A DNA stretch of 64,000 nt from Diphasiastrum complanatum (taxonomy: Eukaryota > Streptophyta > Lycopodiopsida > Lycopodiales > Lycopodiaceae), in assembly GCA_029204225.1 (NCBI GenBank), contig CM055095.1, forward strand, positions 25,154,503-25,218,502. The letters run 5' to 3'. A model generated the notes under the pieces. That model saw only the letters and a program-made list of their open reading frames with translations, did no database searches and was not told the origin of the DNA. The position numbers and the translations under genes were made by a program. Below, one piece after another: positions 1 to 9,040 of the stretch (within the stretch, counting starts at the first letter, position 1; each line of letters opens with the position of its first letter).

Positions 1-160
1 TGCACAGACATTTCTGAGATAGAGTCAGACATGCCTTTCTGAAGTGTGATGGATCAGCTGCGGACCAGTTGCTCCTTCAATGAGTTCTGGCTCAGCATGG
101 AGCTAACACATTTCTGATTTTAAAGTACTCAGAAATGGAGCAAGTGCACATACATTTACT

Positions 161-322
161 TTGCTCAGAAGCGAGCTGCTAGAGGAGCGATGGAGCTACA
201 GCTGCTGGAGTAGCGATGGTAGCGATGGAGCTAGAGCGATGTGCTTAACCACTCAAAAACGTGGTAGCGATGGAGCTAGAGCGATGGTAGCCACTCAAAA
301 ACGTGAGAGAGACACAGAGAGA
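161..322. repeat. short imperfect tandem/dispersed repeat (GCGATGGAGCTAGAG unit)
   Basis: Units of the form GTAGCGATGGAGCTAGAGCGATG recur within about 120 bp. The longer block around TTAACCACTCAAAAACGTGG plus GTAGCGATGGAGCTAGA at about 244-280 returns near 790-826, directly before the long (GA)n tract. The ORF across it is repeat translation and has no gene-like features. Confidence 0.6.
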
Positions 323-639
323 GAGAGATGGTCGTGTGAAAAGCAGATTAGTTGGAACCTCAGAATGGATACCAATGGTCGACAGCTGGTTCCAGTCCCG
401 TAATTGAATCTTCAGAAATAAGAATCGTCTGAAATTGATGATTGATTAGCTGGTTAGAGCTGAGCAGGACCAAATTGGGAAGTGAAGAGCGTTGTGTAGC
501 AAGCTATTGTCTTCTTGAACAACTGGAGGTGCACTTCTCACTTGCCCGTTGTTGGTTTTGTTGAGAAAGGCTGAAGCAGAGCTATTCTACGCGCTTTCAT
601 CTATTTGTGCAAGTTATGGCAATCGATAGATGGAGCTGC

Positions 640-752
640 ATGAATCAGGCAAATAGCTATGAACTCAGCGATGGAGGGTAGAATAGCTATCAACGATGCC
701 ATGAATAGCTATGAACGAAGCGATGGAGGGTAGAATAGCTATCAGCCATGGA
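640..752. repeat. tandem duplication of a ~50-bp unit
   Basis: The block AATAGCTATGAAC..AGCGATGGAGGGTAGAATAGCTATCA occurs twice with few changes (about 651-693 and 704-745). It shares the GCGATGGAG core with the repeats on either side, so the first kilobase looks like a decaying low-order repeat array. The rest of 323-639 and 885-1429 shows no gene I can support. Confidence 0.6.
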
Positions 753-821
753 TCATCGCCAACGAGAGAGGCAAAGGTGTTTATTGTGCTTAGCCACTCA
801 AAAACGTGGTAGCGATGGAGC

Positions 822-822
<1 letters not shown>

Positions 823-884
<62 letters not shown>
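823..884. repeat. (GA)n microsatellite, about 31 units
   Basis: Uninterrupted AG/GA dinucleotide repeat. ORFs on both strands across it encode only Arg-Glu or Leu-Ser runs and are artefacts. Confidence 0.95.
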
Positions 885-887
<3 letters not shown>

Positions 888-1429
888 TATTAACGTCTTT
901 TCCATGCCAAAAGGCGTATAAGACGAACAAGTGCTCTCGTAACAAGGCGGGAAGTGCGAACTGCTGCATGACTATGAGTGATACACTGTCTCTGACATCG
1001 GTGAGGTGGTATGTCGTCGTCATCGTCATCAGATCATGTCTGTCTCGTGGTGAAGAAAGACGTTATCTGAGCCTGAGAGCTAGGATGTGGCTGGTGAGCT
1101 GACTGGTAGATATCTTGGCGCAACAAGACCATATCTTGTAGCATAATTGCGACACAACGGGAGTCCTCATATCCAATCAGTGCTCTGAGTGTAGTAGGCA
1201 TGTCACGGAATAGATAGTGATATCTCCCTCTAATGTCATAATATATGCTTTTTGGTTTCCAAGGGGAGGCTCGAACTTGAGACCAAAGAAACTTTGGATG
1301 TCAAGATAACCAATTGAGCCAACACCCTTGTAATCTCATAATATATGGGGCATCTGAAGATGAAATGCTCCTTGGACTCTATCTCATGTAGGGGACATAG
1401 AGGGACTGTTATCATCATGTGAGTCACTA

Positions 1430-1437
1430 GTTCAAAT
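1430..1437. other. left 8-bp target-site duplication of the left large hAT element
   Basis: GTTCAAAT stands directly before the terminus CATAGGTCCCGCGG and is repeated exactly at 7672-7679 after the other terminus, which ends GGGTACTATG. Eight-base duplications are the hallmark of the hAT superfamily. Confidence 0.85.
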
Positions 1438-1440
1438 CAT

Positions 1441-1523
1441 AGGTCCCGCGGTACTGGGTACCGCGGATTCCGGTACCGCGGGACCATACTGGTACCGCGG
1501 TACCATGATGGTACCGCGGTACC
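1441..1523. repeat. subterminal GGTACC/CCGCGG palindrome block, outer end of left hAT
   Basis: GGTACCGCGG and near-copies are packed in both orientations (for example GGTACCGCGGTACC twice near 1491-1523), so the end can form several hairpins. hAT transposases are known to bind repeated subterminal motifs. This is the obvious candidate here. The same block type is at 7571-7670 and 13716-13796. Confidence 0.75.
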
Positions 1524-1807
1524 ACAATATAATAATATATTTATTATTTAATATTTTTTTAAATTTTTTTTACCTAAACCTACCCGCCCCCCTCGCATTT
1601 CCTCTGAAATTTTTTTGCGCCCTCTCCGCCCTGCCATCGCTCCTGGTTTTTCTTGCCTGCCTTTGATTCTCTGCGTCGCCCATCGCCCACGCAACGCCCT
1701 GCCTTGCATCTGATTTCCTTTGCCCTGCATTCGCCCATTTTCAGCGTCTCTCCAACAGTGAACCCTGCTGTTTTTTTTCCAGCAATCCATCCCTCATTTC
1801 ATCTGCA

Positions 1808-4645
1808 ATGGTGCAATCCGACCTTTCCGGTCTGTGGGACGAGGTAGACATTGTCAGGCGGGTTGCCGACAAGGCCAACAAGACCGGTCAGAAGATCGTG
1901 CGCTGCCGATACTGTCTCGTCGAGTTTGCTGCATCCCTCACTCGCCTTAAAGGCCATCTGCTCGGTGCACGCACCAAAAATGGTGCCACCTTGAATGCTG
2001 CCCCTTGTGGCAGCATGACCGTCCCCGACAGGCAGCGACTATTGGACACCTACGGGCCGCGGCTCGTGGCAGGGGAGAACACCATTTCGGAGGGCGTTCT
2101 CCGATTTTGCACCGCTCCTTATGTGACTAACCCAGAGTTGCTGCCTGCTTGGCTGGCACGCACGAGGAGAGGGAGTGCATCCTCCTCTGGTCCCTTTGCC
2201 CCTCAGACAGCTCTGCCTCATGCACCCCCATCTGCTCAGATTCCGGTGGATCCCGTCCCATCGCGTTCGACAGTTGCCACTGCGGTTCCACCACCACCCA
2301 CTGTTGCTCGCACTCCACCAGTCTACGACTTTCTCATGGACTCTCCGCCACCCGAGCAGGCCCAGGATGGTACTGGGCAGGCCTTCGAGGATGTGGAAGA
2401 GATCCCTTCTTCCTTCCCTTCCCATCCGGATGACCTCCTCAGCCAGCAGTTTTCGTACCCCATGCCAGATGTTGCCCCTCCACCAGTGCACCCCACCTAT
2501 GCTGCTGCACCCATCCCTGCCACTGCATCCCACTCTCCCCATTCCACGTCTACAGCCGATGCATCCACCAGCGCCCAGCCTGTCGCGTCATCGTCCATTC
2601 CCGTCACGGTTGGTGCACCGTGCTGGAGGTCCACCACCCGTCGTCCACCAGGGAGAGCCCTCGTGCAGCAGACCATTCGCGGCGCGCATCAGCCGCACAT
2701 GGACAGAGAGGCCACACAGGCCGTGGCCAGTCTGGTTTACGAGCTGAACCTGCCCTTTGCCATCACCGACTCTGAGCCCTTCAGAAGGGCCTTCCGCCTT
2801 GCACAGTCTGTCAGCCCTAGCTGGAGAGTCCCTAGTTCAGAGGTTGTCCGCACACACATGCTGAGGGATAGGGTCGAGTCCTTGTCTAGAGAGATGGAGC
2901 CTCTGCGTCGGCACTGGGCCACTTACGGTTGCAGCATCATGTCCGATGGCTGGACTGATGTCAGGAGGAGGCCGATCCTCAACATACTGGTCTCCAGCTG
3001 CATGGGCACACAGTTTTTGAGGGCAGTGGATTGCAGCAGGGGGGGGAGAGTCATATCTGCAGAGTTCATGTTTGATGTCATCAGGTCTTCCATCCTAGCC
3101 ATAGGCCCACAGCATGTCGTCACGGTGGTGACGGACAATGCCACGAACTGCATTCAGATGGGTGTACTGCTAGAGGCCGAGTTCCCTCATATTGTTCATA
3201 CCCCCTGTGCAGCCCACGACATAGACCTTTTGATGGGGGACATTGGAGCACTTCCCTGGGTTAGAGCCATCGTCCGGGAGGCCCTCTTCCTGGTGACTTT
3301 TGTCACCAGAAAGAGGCGTGTTCTTGCCATGTTCCGGGTGTTTAGCCATCTGGACCTCCGTAAGCCAGCCCCCACGCGCTTTGCATTCGACTTGGTGGTC
3401 ATCGACCGTTTGATCAGGTGCAGGGCCCAGCTTCTACAGATGGTTGCCAGTGATCTTTGGGGTGCCAGTACATTTCCGCACACTGAGGATGGGGAGCACT
3501 TTTCTTCCACGGTGAGGGGAGACCAGTTCTGGAGGGATGCACAGACATTGTCAGGACTGCTTCGACCACTCTACATTGTGCTCCGCATGGCTGACAGCGA
3601 GGGGTCGACACTTGGACTGGTGTATGAGCTCATGGACCGGATTGGACAGTTCCTGCAGCTGCCCATCTTGCAGCCAGAGAGGTAAGCGGTACAGTGTTGC
3701 AATTGACCTTTATCTTTTCAGTACTTGCTAGTTTGTTTTTCTGTCAATGTTAAGCTTTTTCGTAATGCCCTAAACCACATGCCCCTCACCTGCAGGATGA
3801 CAGAGCTGAAGTTCATATGGGAGACGCGATGGAACTACTTCCACAGGAGTATCCACAGCGTTGCACACATGCTGCATCCCCTCTTCCTCTCTCCGACACA
3901 GATCGCAGACAGGGAGCTCGAGGCCAATTGGCTTCAGTACATTCACAGGGTGGGTCCACACATAGGTTTGGATCCTATCAGGCTCATGGAGGAGCTCGCT
4001 GCATTTCGTTTCGGCATGGGCACATTCGGTCACCCGGCTGCCCAGGATCCAGAGAGGAGGCAGCTACCCATTACCTGGTGGACCATGTTCGGTAGCACAT
4101 ACCCATCTATACAGCGTCTTGCACTGCGTGTCCTTTCTCAGGTATGCATCTCATTTTATCCTCCATTTTTTGTGTTTCGTTGAAGTTTCACCTCTGCCAC
4201 AATGTGCTGAAGTATTTCAATGCACGCACCACAGGATTGTGCTGCCTCCGTGTGTGAGCGTAACTGGAGCACATGGGCACTCATTCACACGAGGAGAAGA
4301 AACCGGTTGTCAGTGAGTCAGTTGGAGCGGTTGGTGTTCTGTAGCACCAACGCACGTCTCGCCAGGAGGCTTCCGACCATTACGAGCGCATTGCAGGTGA
4401 TAAGCTAATCTTTCATAGCATGTTGGTTGACTCCTGGTATGTTGGTTTCATTTCTTGATAAAGTTGTCTCTCTGACATGCAAATTTTAAACCTTGCAGAC
4501 GAGGATATCTGATTTGGAGCGCCAGGTTGACTTGCCTACGGACAGCACCCATCCCATGCCTGCAGATGACCTGGGCACACAGTTGATGGCAGAGAGAGAG
4601 AGGGAGCTTGCCGAGATGAGAGAGAGAGAGAGAGCTTGGGCTTGA
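1808..4645 (+). CDS. hAT transposase with BED finger, DUF659 and hAT_C domains (4 exons)
   Basis: Cut-and-paste transposase, expected to act in the nucleus on the element's ends. Exons by GT/AG and homology: 1808-3681, 3796-4141, 4235-4396, 4499-4645. Near the N terminus is a BED-type zinc finger (CRYC, then LTRLKGHL, then a Cys). A Pro/Ser/Thr-rich linker (about residues 110-290) leads to DUF659 with MSDGWTD and TDNATNC, which hold two likely catalytic Asp, and CAAHDIDLLMGDIG. Exons 2-3 give the hAT dimerisation domain (LPITWW, then SVCERNWSTWALIHTRRRNR). The ATG at 1808 opens MVQSDLSGLWDE and is conserved in the inverted copy. The frame closes at TGA 4643-4645 just after a (GA) tract. A long reading frame continues behind it in another phase. 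The copy looks coding-competent to this stop; the third catalytic acidic residue was not assigned. Confidence 0.85.
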
Positions 4646-6131
4646 GCACAGAGAGCCCCCATTGTATGAGGCAGATGAGCCAGTGTCAGAGGATGAGCAT
4701 GATGAGGATGAGCCCATTCGGGTTGTGTTTGCCAGACCAGAGAGGGATGAGGCAGATTATACAGGTGCAGGGCACACGCCACGGGTAGGGGTCACAGGTG
4801 CATCACGTGGCAGAGGTGGGACACATGGCACAGGTTATACCGGCAGACAGGCAGGGCACACAGGGGGGGGCAGTGGCATACCTACCTATGTCGACATGAT
4901 GGAGGAGGCTCTTGATAGAGGGCAGAGTGGTTTAGATGCCGGTCCCGCAGATGTTTGGATGCGTGCAGCACAGAGTCATGGCCGTTACTACGACAGCACA
5001 CCAGAGGAGGCACCTGATGACTTTCATTGCACAGATTGGGAGGCCATGCAGGGTCTACAGGGTGCACATGATGAGGCACGGGATGAGGCTTGGGTTGATT
5101 TAGGGGTCGGTGCACAGGATGATTCAGAGGTCGGTGCACAGGATGATTTAGAGGCTGGTGCACAGGATGAGTCCCAGAGCCCAGAGCATTTGTATTCGGA
5201 TGCCCAGCTGGCCGACTTGGTTGCCACATTGGATTCAGAGGCCCAGCAGATGCCGAGTGTCAGGGCGCCCCCATCATCTCTTGCCAGCATGCCACACACA
5301 GAGTCCCAGCCAGAGCAGCCGCATGAGGTGCCTACAGTTCCTCCAGCTCCTCAGAGGGTGTATGTGCGTCGCACAGCTCCTCCAGTGCCACCGATGCCAT
5401 TTAGGCCTGCAGCCCCTCCATCGCCGTCCACTTCTGCAGCACCAGGTCTCCATGGCAGGCCACCATCTGTGCCCAGGTTTTCTCTTGCAGCGCCCACATC
5501 CACAGTGGCTCCTCCAGTGGTAGCACCCACGTCACATCCTCCTCCTTTGGCAGCACCCAGGATGTACCAGTACCGGCCACCACAGCGCCCCTTTCAGTAC
5601 ATATCGCCACTGTACTCGCCTCCTGCACAGCCAGTTCCTCCACCTGCAGCAGCCCCACGGGCACACACTCCACGAGCTCATCCTCCTCGCTCAGTTGCAC
5701 AGGGAGTTCCCTCTTTTGCTTCCCTATCCCAGCCGGCCTCAGCTTGGGCCCAGCCTAGCCAGCCAGGTGATTTGCATGGGGGTGACGAGGCATTGACAGC
5801 TCCTCTTGTCCGCAAGAGACCAGGCAGGCCCAAGGGTGCACCGAACAAGAAAGGCAAGGCACAGAAACTGCCAGGGAGGAGAGGACGACCACGCAGGGCT
5901 CCAGGTACAGGTAGAGGTGCAGTATCACAGCCAGTTGGAGCAGGTGTTGTTGGTTTGGCCTGCTTGGGGGCTGATGCGGAGGCTGATTGGGAGGATGAGG
6001 ATGACGAGTCTTCCCCCTCGGATACACAGCCCATGCCAGTTCCAGACAGGCAGAGATATCGGCTGCGAGAGTCAGCTCGGGGCCCTGAGTTGTCTCCAGA
6101 GCATTCGTCTGAGTCAGAGCCAGAGCATTGA
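4620..6131 (+). CDS. proline-rich AT-hook reading frame downstream of the transposase
   Basis: About 500 codons open, with no ATG near the start; the frame enters from the (GA) tract at 4618-4634, one dinucleotide out of phase with transposase exon 4. The first part is acidic (EADEPVSEDEHDEDEP), then Gly/Arg/Thr-rich, then Glu/Asp repeats (VGAQDD, EAGAQD), then a long Pro/Ala/Ser region. The C-terminal part has two AT-hook-like motifs (KRPGRPKG about 5814-5837 and GRRGRPRR about 5875-5898), an acidic patch and a stop at 6131. AT-hooks bind the minor groove of AT-rich DNA, so a DNA-binding tail is likely. It could be a C-terminal extension of the transposase reached by alternative splicing or slippage, a separate protein from a later ATG (for example about 4896), or a former part now detached. 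The inverted copy keeps the same frame but carries two stops. Confidence 0.55.
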   Translation, partial: ERERELGLEHREPPLYEADEPVSEDEHDEDEPIRVVFARPERDEADYTGAGHTPRVGVTGASRGRGGTHGTGYTGRQAGHTGGGSGIPTYVDMMEEALDRGQSGLDAGPADVWMRAAQSHGRYYDSTPEEAPDDFHCTDWEAMQGLQGAHDEARDEAWVDLGVGAQDDSEVGAQDDLEAGAQDESQSPEHLYSDAQLADLVATLDSEAQQMPSVRAPPSSLASMPHTESQPEQPHEVPTVPPAPQRVYVRRTAPPVPPMPFRPAAPPSPSTSAAPGLHGRPPSVPRFSLAAPTSTVAPPVVAPTSHPPPLAAPRMYQYRPPQRPFQYISPLYSPPAQPVPPPAAAPRAHTPRAHPPRSVAQGVPSFASLSQPASAWAQPSQPGDLHGGDEALTAPLVRKRPGRPKGAPNKKGKAQKLPGRRGRPRRAPGTGRGAVSQPVGAGVVGLACLGADAEADWEDEDDESSPSDTQPMPVPDRQRYRLRESARGPELSPEHSSESEPEH

Positions 6132-6654
6132 TTGTGGCTCTGTTGTTTTAGTTTCAGTAGTTTGTCTCTAGCAGACGGTCTACCATTGTACTCAGATGAT
6201 TTTTCACATTATATACAGTGTTTGGCCTACATTATTTGCTGCACATTGTGCGTATGTCGCTCTGTACATGTGATGCTTTATTTTATGTTGAAGAATTCTA
6301 TGTGCGTGTGTGAATCCTATTTTCATTTAATTTCGTTTGAAGTGAATGCTAGCTTCACATATATGCACCTACATCATGAGCACAACAATCACCCCTACAC
6401 CCCAAACGACATTGAATAAACACATGTAATACATCTGCATTTAAAAAAATTACAAACATTGCATCTTACATGACCAGGCTCGCGTTGCACAAAAAACAAC
6501 TATGTATATATTCAACCGTTGTATCAGGATAACATCACATATACTGTCATTTTTTTAAGCAGCCACCTAGTTATTTGCTGCACCATAAACTGCCGAAAAC
6601 TACATAGCAACAGTCCGCCACATACGGGTGGACCTCATCTATTCTAAACATCCC

Positions 6655-7020
6655 TCACTGATCCTCCACTGACTCCTCGCCCTCGTCTGGTGCATTGTTT
6701 TGTCGCTCTTGCTCTGCCTCCCGGTTAGCCCGAGCTGCCTCCTGGTTAGCCCGACGTCTGGCCGCCCTTTCCCTGACCATGATGAGCTGCCGTCGTGTGA
6801 AATTCATTCCGATCTGCTCATCCAGATCCAGCTCGACAGCGGGGACAGGATCCACAGCGGGGGCGGGTGGCTCCGGTTCCGGATTTCTCTGTCGAGTCTG
6901 TCGCAGCATCTCTCGGATATCTGCCTCTTGCTTCCGATGCCTCTCGTTGTGCCTTCGGATATCTTCCTCAAGCTTTCTCCTGGCTTCGCCCTCGGGCTTC
7001 GGTGGTATTCGCTCAGCCAT
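6655..7020 (-). CDS. divergent 121-aa charged coiled-coil protein of the large hAT (left copy)
   Basis: A small gene read from the element's inner end toward the transposase. The first ATG is at 7020 (MAERIPPKPEGEARRKLEED); an in-frame upstream GTG adds 14 codons but is not needed. Residues 10-45 are almost all Arg, Lys, Glu, Gln and predict a helix. A short Pro/Glu hinge (NPEPEPPAPA) follows, then a second Arg/Ala/Glu helix (RRQLIMVRERAARRRANQEA) and an acidic tail ending in DQ. I do not recognise a family. Against the inverted copy there are 14 base changes in 366, of which only two alter residues (R/Q and A/V). That is strong evidence of protein-level selection. Roles such as transposase partner, DNA-end binder or silencing antagonist are guesses from context. 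Confidence 0.75.
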   Translation of the reverse strand: MAERIPPKPEGEARRKLEEDIRRHNERHRKQEADIREMLRQTRQRNPEPEPPAPAVDPVPAVELDLDEQIGMNFTRRQLIMVRERAARRRANQEAARANREAEQERQNNAPDEGEESVEDQ

Positions 7021-7192
7021 CTCGATCGACCTTCTCCTCACAGCACCCTGATCCTTGAACACCCTCTCACAGCACCCTGGCTCTCAAACAGCCTCTCACA
7101 GCCTGTCACCGGCTCTCGCTTGCTCTCTCACTGTCTATCACTAGCCCTCTCACAGCCTCTGAAAATGCCGACCACAATGGCATTGTGAGTGC

Positions 7193-7202
7193 CTATTTAT
7201 CC
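7193..7202 (-). promoter_or_regulatory. TATA box for the small divergent gene, left copy
   Basis: Read on the minus strand this is GGATAAATAG, about 173 bp upstream of the ATG at 7020. The same motif is kept at the same distance in the inverted copy. The transcribed leader in between is rich in GGCTGTGAGAGG-type repeats. Confidence 0.6.
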
Positions 7203-7240
7203 CCACAGCCTGATCGGCCATGTGGATCCCCATCATCCCT

Positions 7241-7420
7241 CCATGTGCCTCCGTACCTGCCCCCATGTGATGCTCCCCCCTGTGTTGGTCTCCCATTGGG
7301 CCCATGGTCTGCTCACCCACAATGCCCATGTGCCTCTGTACTTGCCCCCATGTGATGCTACCCCCCTGTGTTGGTCTCCCATTGGCCCCTCGGTCTGCTC
7401 ACTCGCAGTGCCCATGTGCC
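7241..7420. repeat. subterminal tandem repeat, period 85-86 bp
   Basis: CCATGTGCCT..TACCTGCCCCCATGTGATG begins at 7241 and recurs at 7326 and, partly, at 7412. The inverted copy has a single unit here (about 7799-7950), so the unit number differs between the arms by one. It lies upstream of the small gene's TATA box and could be promoter or transposase-binding DNA. Confidence 0.7.
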
Positions 7421-7570
7421 ATTGCAACAGTCCCCTGCAACATGTACTGTACCCTCTTTTTTTACACCCAAAACCCCCTTTTTTTACATTTTTTTGTCCT
7501 TTTTTGGTAGTTAATATGCAAAAAAAAATTACTAAAAATATATTAAAAAATAAAAAAAAATATTAAAAAT

Positions 7571-7671
7571 GGTACCGCCCTGGTACCGCGGATCCCAGGG
7601 CGGTACCGTACCGGCGGTACCACTGATATGGTACCGGCGGTACCATACCAGCGGTACCAGAGGGTACTATG
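7571..7671. repeat. inner terminal GGTACC palindrome block of the left hAT
   Basis: GGTACCGCCCTGG and its complement CCAGGGCGGTACC flank an 11-base loop at 7571-7607. GTACCGGCGGTACC repeats follow, up to the terminus CTATG at 7671. The block matches the outer end in type but not base for base. The right copy has no block of its own here. Confidence 0.75.
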
Positions 7672-7674
7672 GTT

Positions 7675-7706
<32 letters not shown>
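7672..7706. repeat. right target duplication GTTCAAAT plus (TA)n tract between the two arms
   Basis: The duplication at 7672-7679 is followed by about 13 TA units. This AT tract is the whole spacer between the two inverted elements. The left element therefore inserted directly beside, or into the end of, the right one. Confidence 0.75.
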
Positions 7707-7710
<4 letters not shown>

Positions 7711-7965
7711 AATATATTTAATAATTTTTTTTTGCCTATTACTTACCAAAAAAGGACAAAAAAATGGAAAAAAAAGGGGTATTGGGTGTAAAAAAAGAGG
7801 GTACAGTACATGGTGCAGGGGACTGGTGCAGTGGCACATGGGCACTGTGGGTGAGCAGACCATGGGGCCAATGGGAGACCAACACAGGGGGGGAGCATCA
7901 CATGGGGGCAGGTACAGAGGCACATGGATGGATGATGGGGATCCACATGGCCAATCAGGCTGTGG

Positions 7966-7975
7966 GGATAAATAG
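7966..7975 (+). promoter_or_regulatory. TATA box for the small divergent gene, right copy
   Basis: GGATAAATAG lies 173 bp before the ATG at 8148, exactly as in the left copy. Confidence 0.6.
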
Positions 7976-8147
7976 GCACTCACAATGCCATTGTGGTCGG
8001 CATTTTCAGAGGCTGTGAGAGAGCTAGTGATAGACAGTGAGAGAGCAAGCGAGAGCCGGTGACAGGCTGTGAGAGGCTGTTTGAGAGCCAGGGTGCTGTG
8101 AGAGGGTGTTCAAGGACCAGGGTGCTGTGAGGAGAAGGTTGATCGAG

Positions 8148-8513
8148 ATGGCAGAGCGCATACCACCGAAGCCTGAGGGTGAAGCCAGGAGGAAGCTTGA
8201 GGAAGATATCCAAAGGCACAACGAGAGACATCGGAAGCAAGAGGCAGATATTCGAGAGATGCTGCGACAGACTCGGCAGAGAAATCCGGAACCGGAGCCA
8301 CCCGCCCCCGTTGTGGATCCTGTCCCCGCTGTCGAGCTGGATCTGGATGAGCAAATCGGAATGAATTTCACACGACGGCAGCTCATCATGGTTAGGGAAA
8401 GGGCGGCCAGACGTCGGGCTAACCAGGAGGCAGCTCGGGCTAACCGGGAAGCAGAGCAAGAGCGACAAAACAATGCACCAGACGAGGGCGAGGAGTCGGT
8501 GGAGGATCAGTGA
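8148..8513 (+). CDS. divergent 121-aa charged coiled-coil protein of the large hAT (right copy)
   Basis: Intact frame from ATG 8148 to TGA 8511-8513, same length as the left copy with no indels. It has the same layout: a basic/acidic helix, a NPEPEPPAP hinge, a FTRRQLIMVRERAARRRANQ helix and an acidic tail. Only two residues differ from the left copy although 14 bases do, and 12 of the changes fall in silent positions. The neighbouring transposase and AT-hook frames of this copy are damaged, so the small gene may be the only intact product here. Function unknown; no zinc finger, nuclease or membrane motif is visible. Confidence 0.75.
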   Translation: MAERIPPKPEGEARRKLEEDIQRHNERHRKQEADIREMLRQTRQRNPEPEPPAPVVDPVPAVELDLDEQIGMNFTRRQLIMVRERAARRRANQEAARANREAEQERQNNAPDEGEESVEDQ

Positions 8514-9040
8514 GGGATGTTTAGAATAGATAAGGTCCAGCCGTATGTGGCGGACTGTTGCTATGTAGTTTTCGGCAGTTTATGGTGCATCAAATAACTA
8601 GATGGCTGCTTAAATAAATGACAGTATATGTGATGTTATCTTGATACAACGGTTGAATATATATATAGTTGTTTTTTGTGCAACGCGAGCCTGGTCATGT
8701 AAGATGCAATCTCTGTAATTTTTTTAAATGCAGATGTATTACATGTGTTTATGAAATGTCGTTTGGGGTGTAGGGGTGATTGCTGTGCTCATGATGTAGG
8801 TGCATATATGTGAAGCTAGCATTCACTTCAAACAAAATTAAATGAAAATAGGAATCACACACGCACATAGAATTTGACATAAAATTGAAAATACAGCATC
8901 ACATGTACAGAGCGACATACGCACAATGTGCAGCAAATAATGTAGGCCAAACACTGTATATAATGTGAAAAATCATCTGAGTACAATGGTAGACCGTCTG
9001 CTAGAGACAAACTATTGAAACTAAAACAACAGAGCCACAA

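Larger units (their letters stand above)
1438..7671 (+). mobile_element. large hAT-superfamily DNA transposon, left copy (6,234 bp)
   Basis: Bounded by the exact 8-bp duplication GTTCAAAT. The terminal inverted repeats are short: CATAGGTCCCGCGGTAC on the left and, read inward from the right, CATAGTACCCTCTGGTAC. Inside lie a four-exon transposase gene (1808-4645), a proline-rich AT-hook frame (4620-6131), and a divergent 121-codon gene (7020-6655, minus) with its own TATA box, then tandem subterminal repeats. Both ends carry dense GGTACC/CCGCGG palindromes. A second, inverted copy begins within 30 bp of its right end, so the two form the arms of a ~12.4 kb palindrome. The boundaries come from the duplication and TIR and are firm. 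Whether the copy can still move is unknown. Confidence 0.85.

Noticed and set aside
790-1102. ORFs on both strands across the (GA)n tract
   Set aside because: They consist of Arg-Glu or Leu-Ser repeats produced by the microsatellite, with no upstream or downstream support.
2039-2747. Long alternative-frame ORFs inside transposase exon 1 (both strands)
   Set aside because: They are shadows of a GC-rich, proline-coding exon. The conserved BED and DUF659 motifs are in the main frame only.
5401-6034. Minus-strand ORFs opposite the AT-hook frame
   Set aside because: Complement of low-complexity Pro/Ala codons; no motif.
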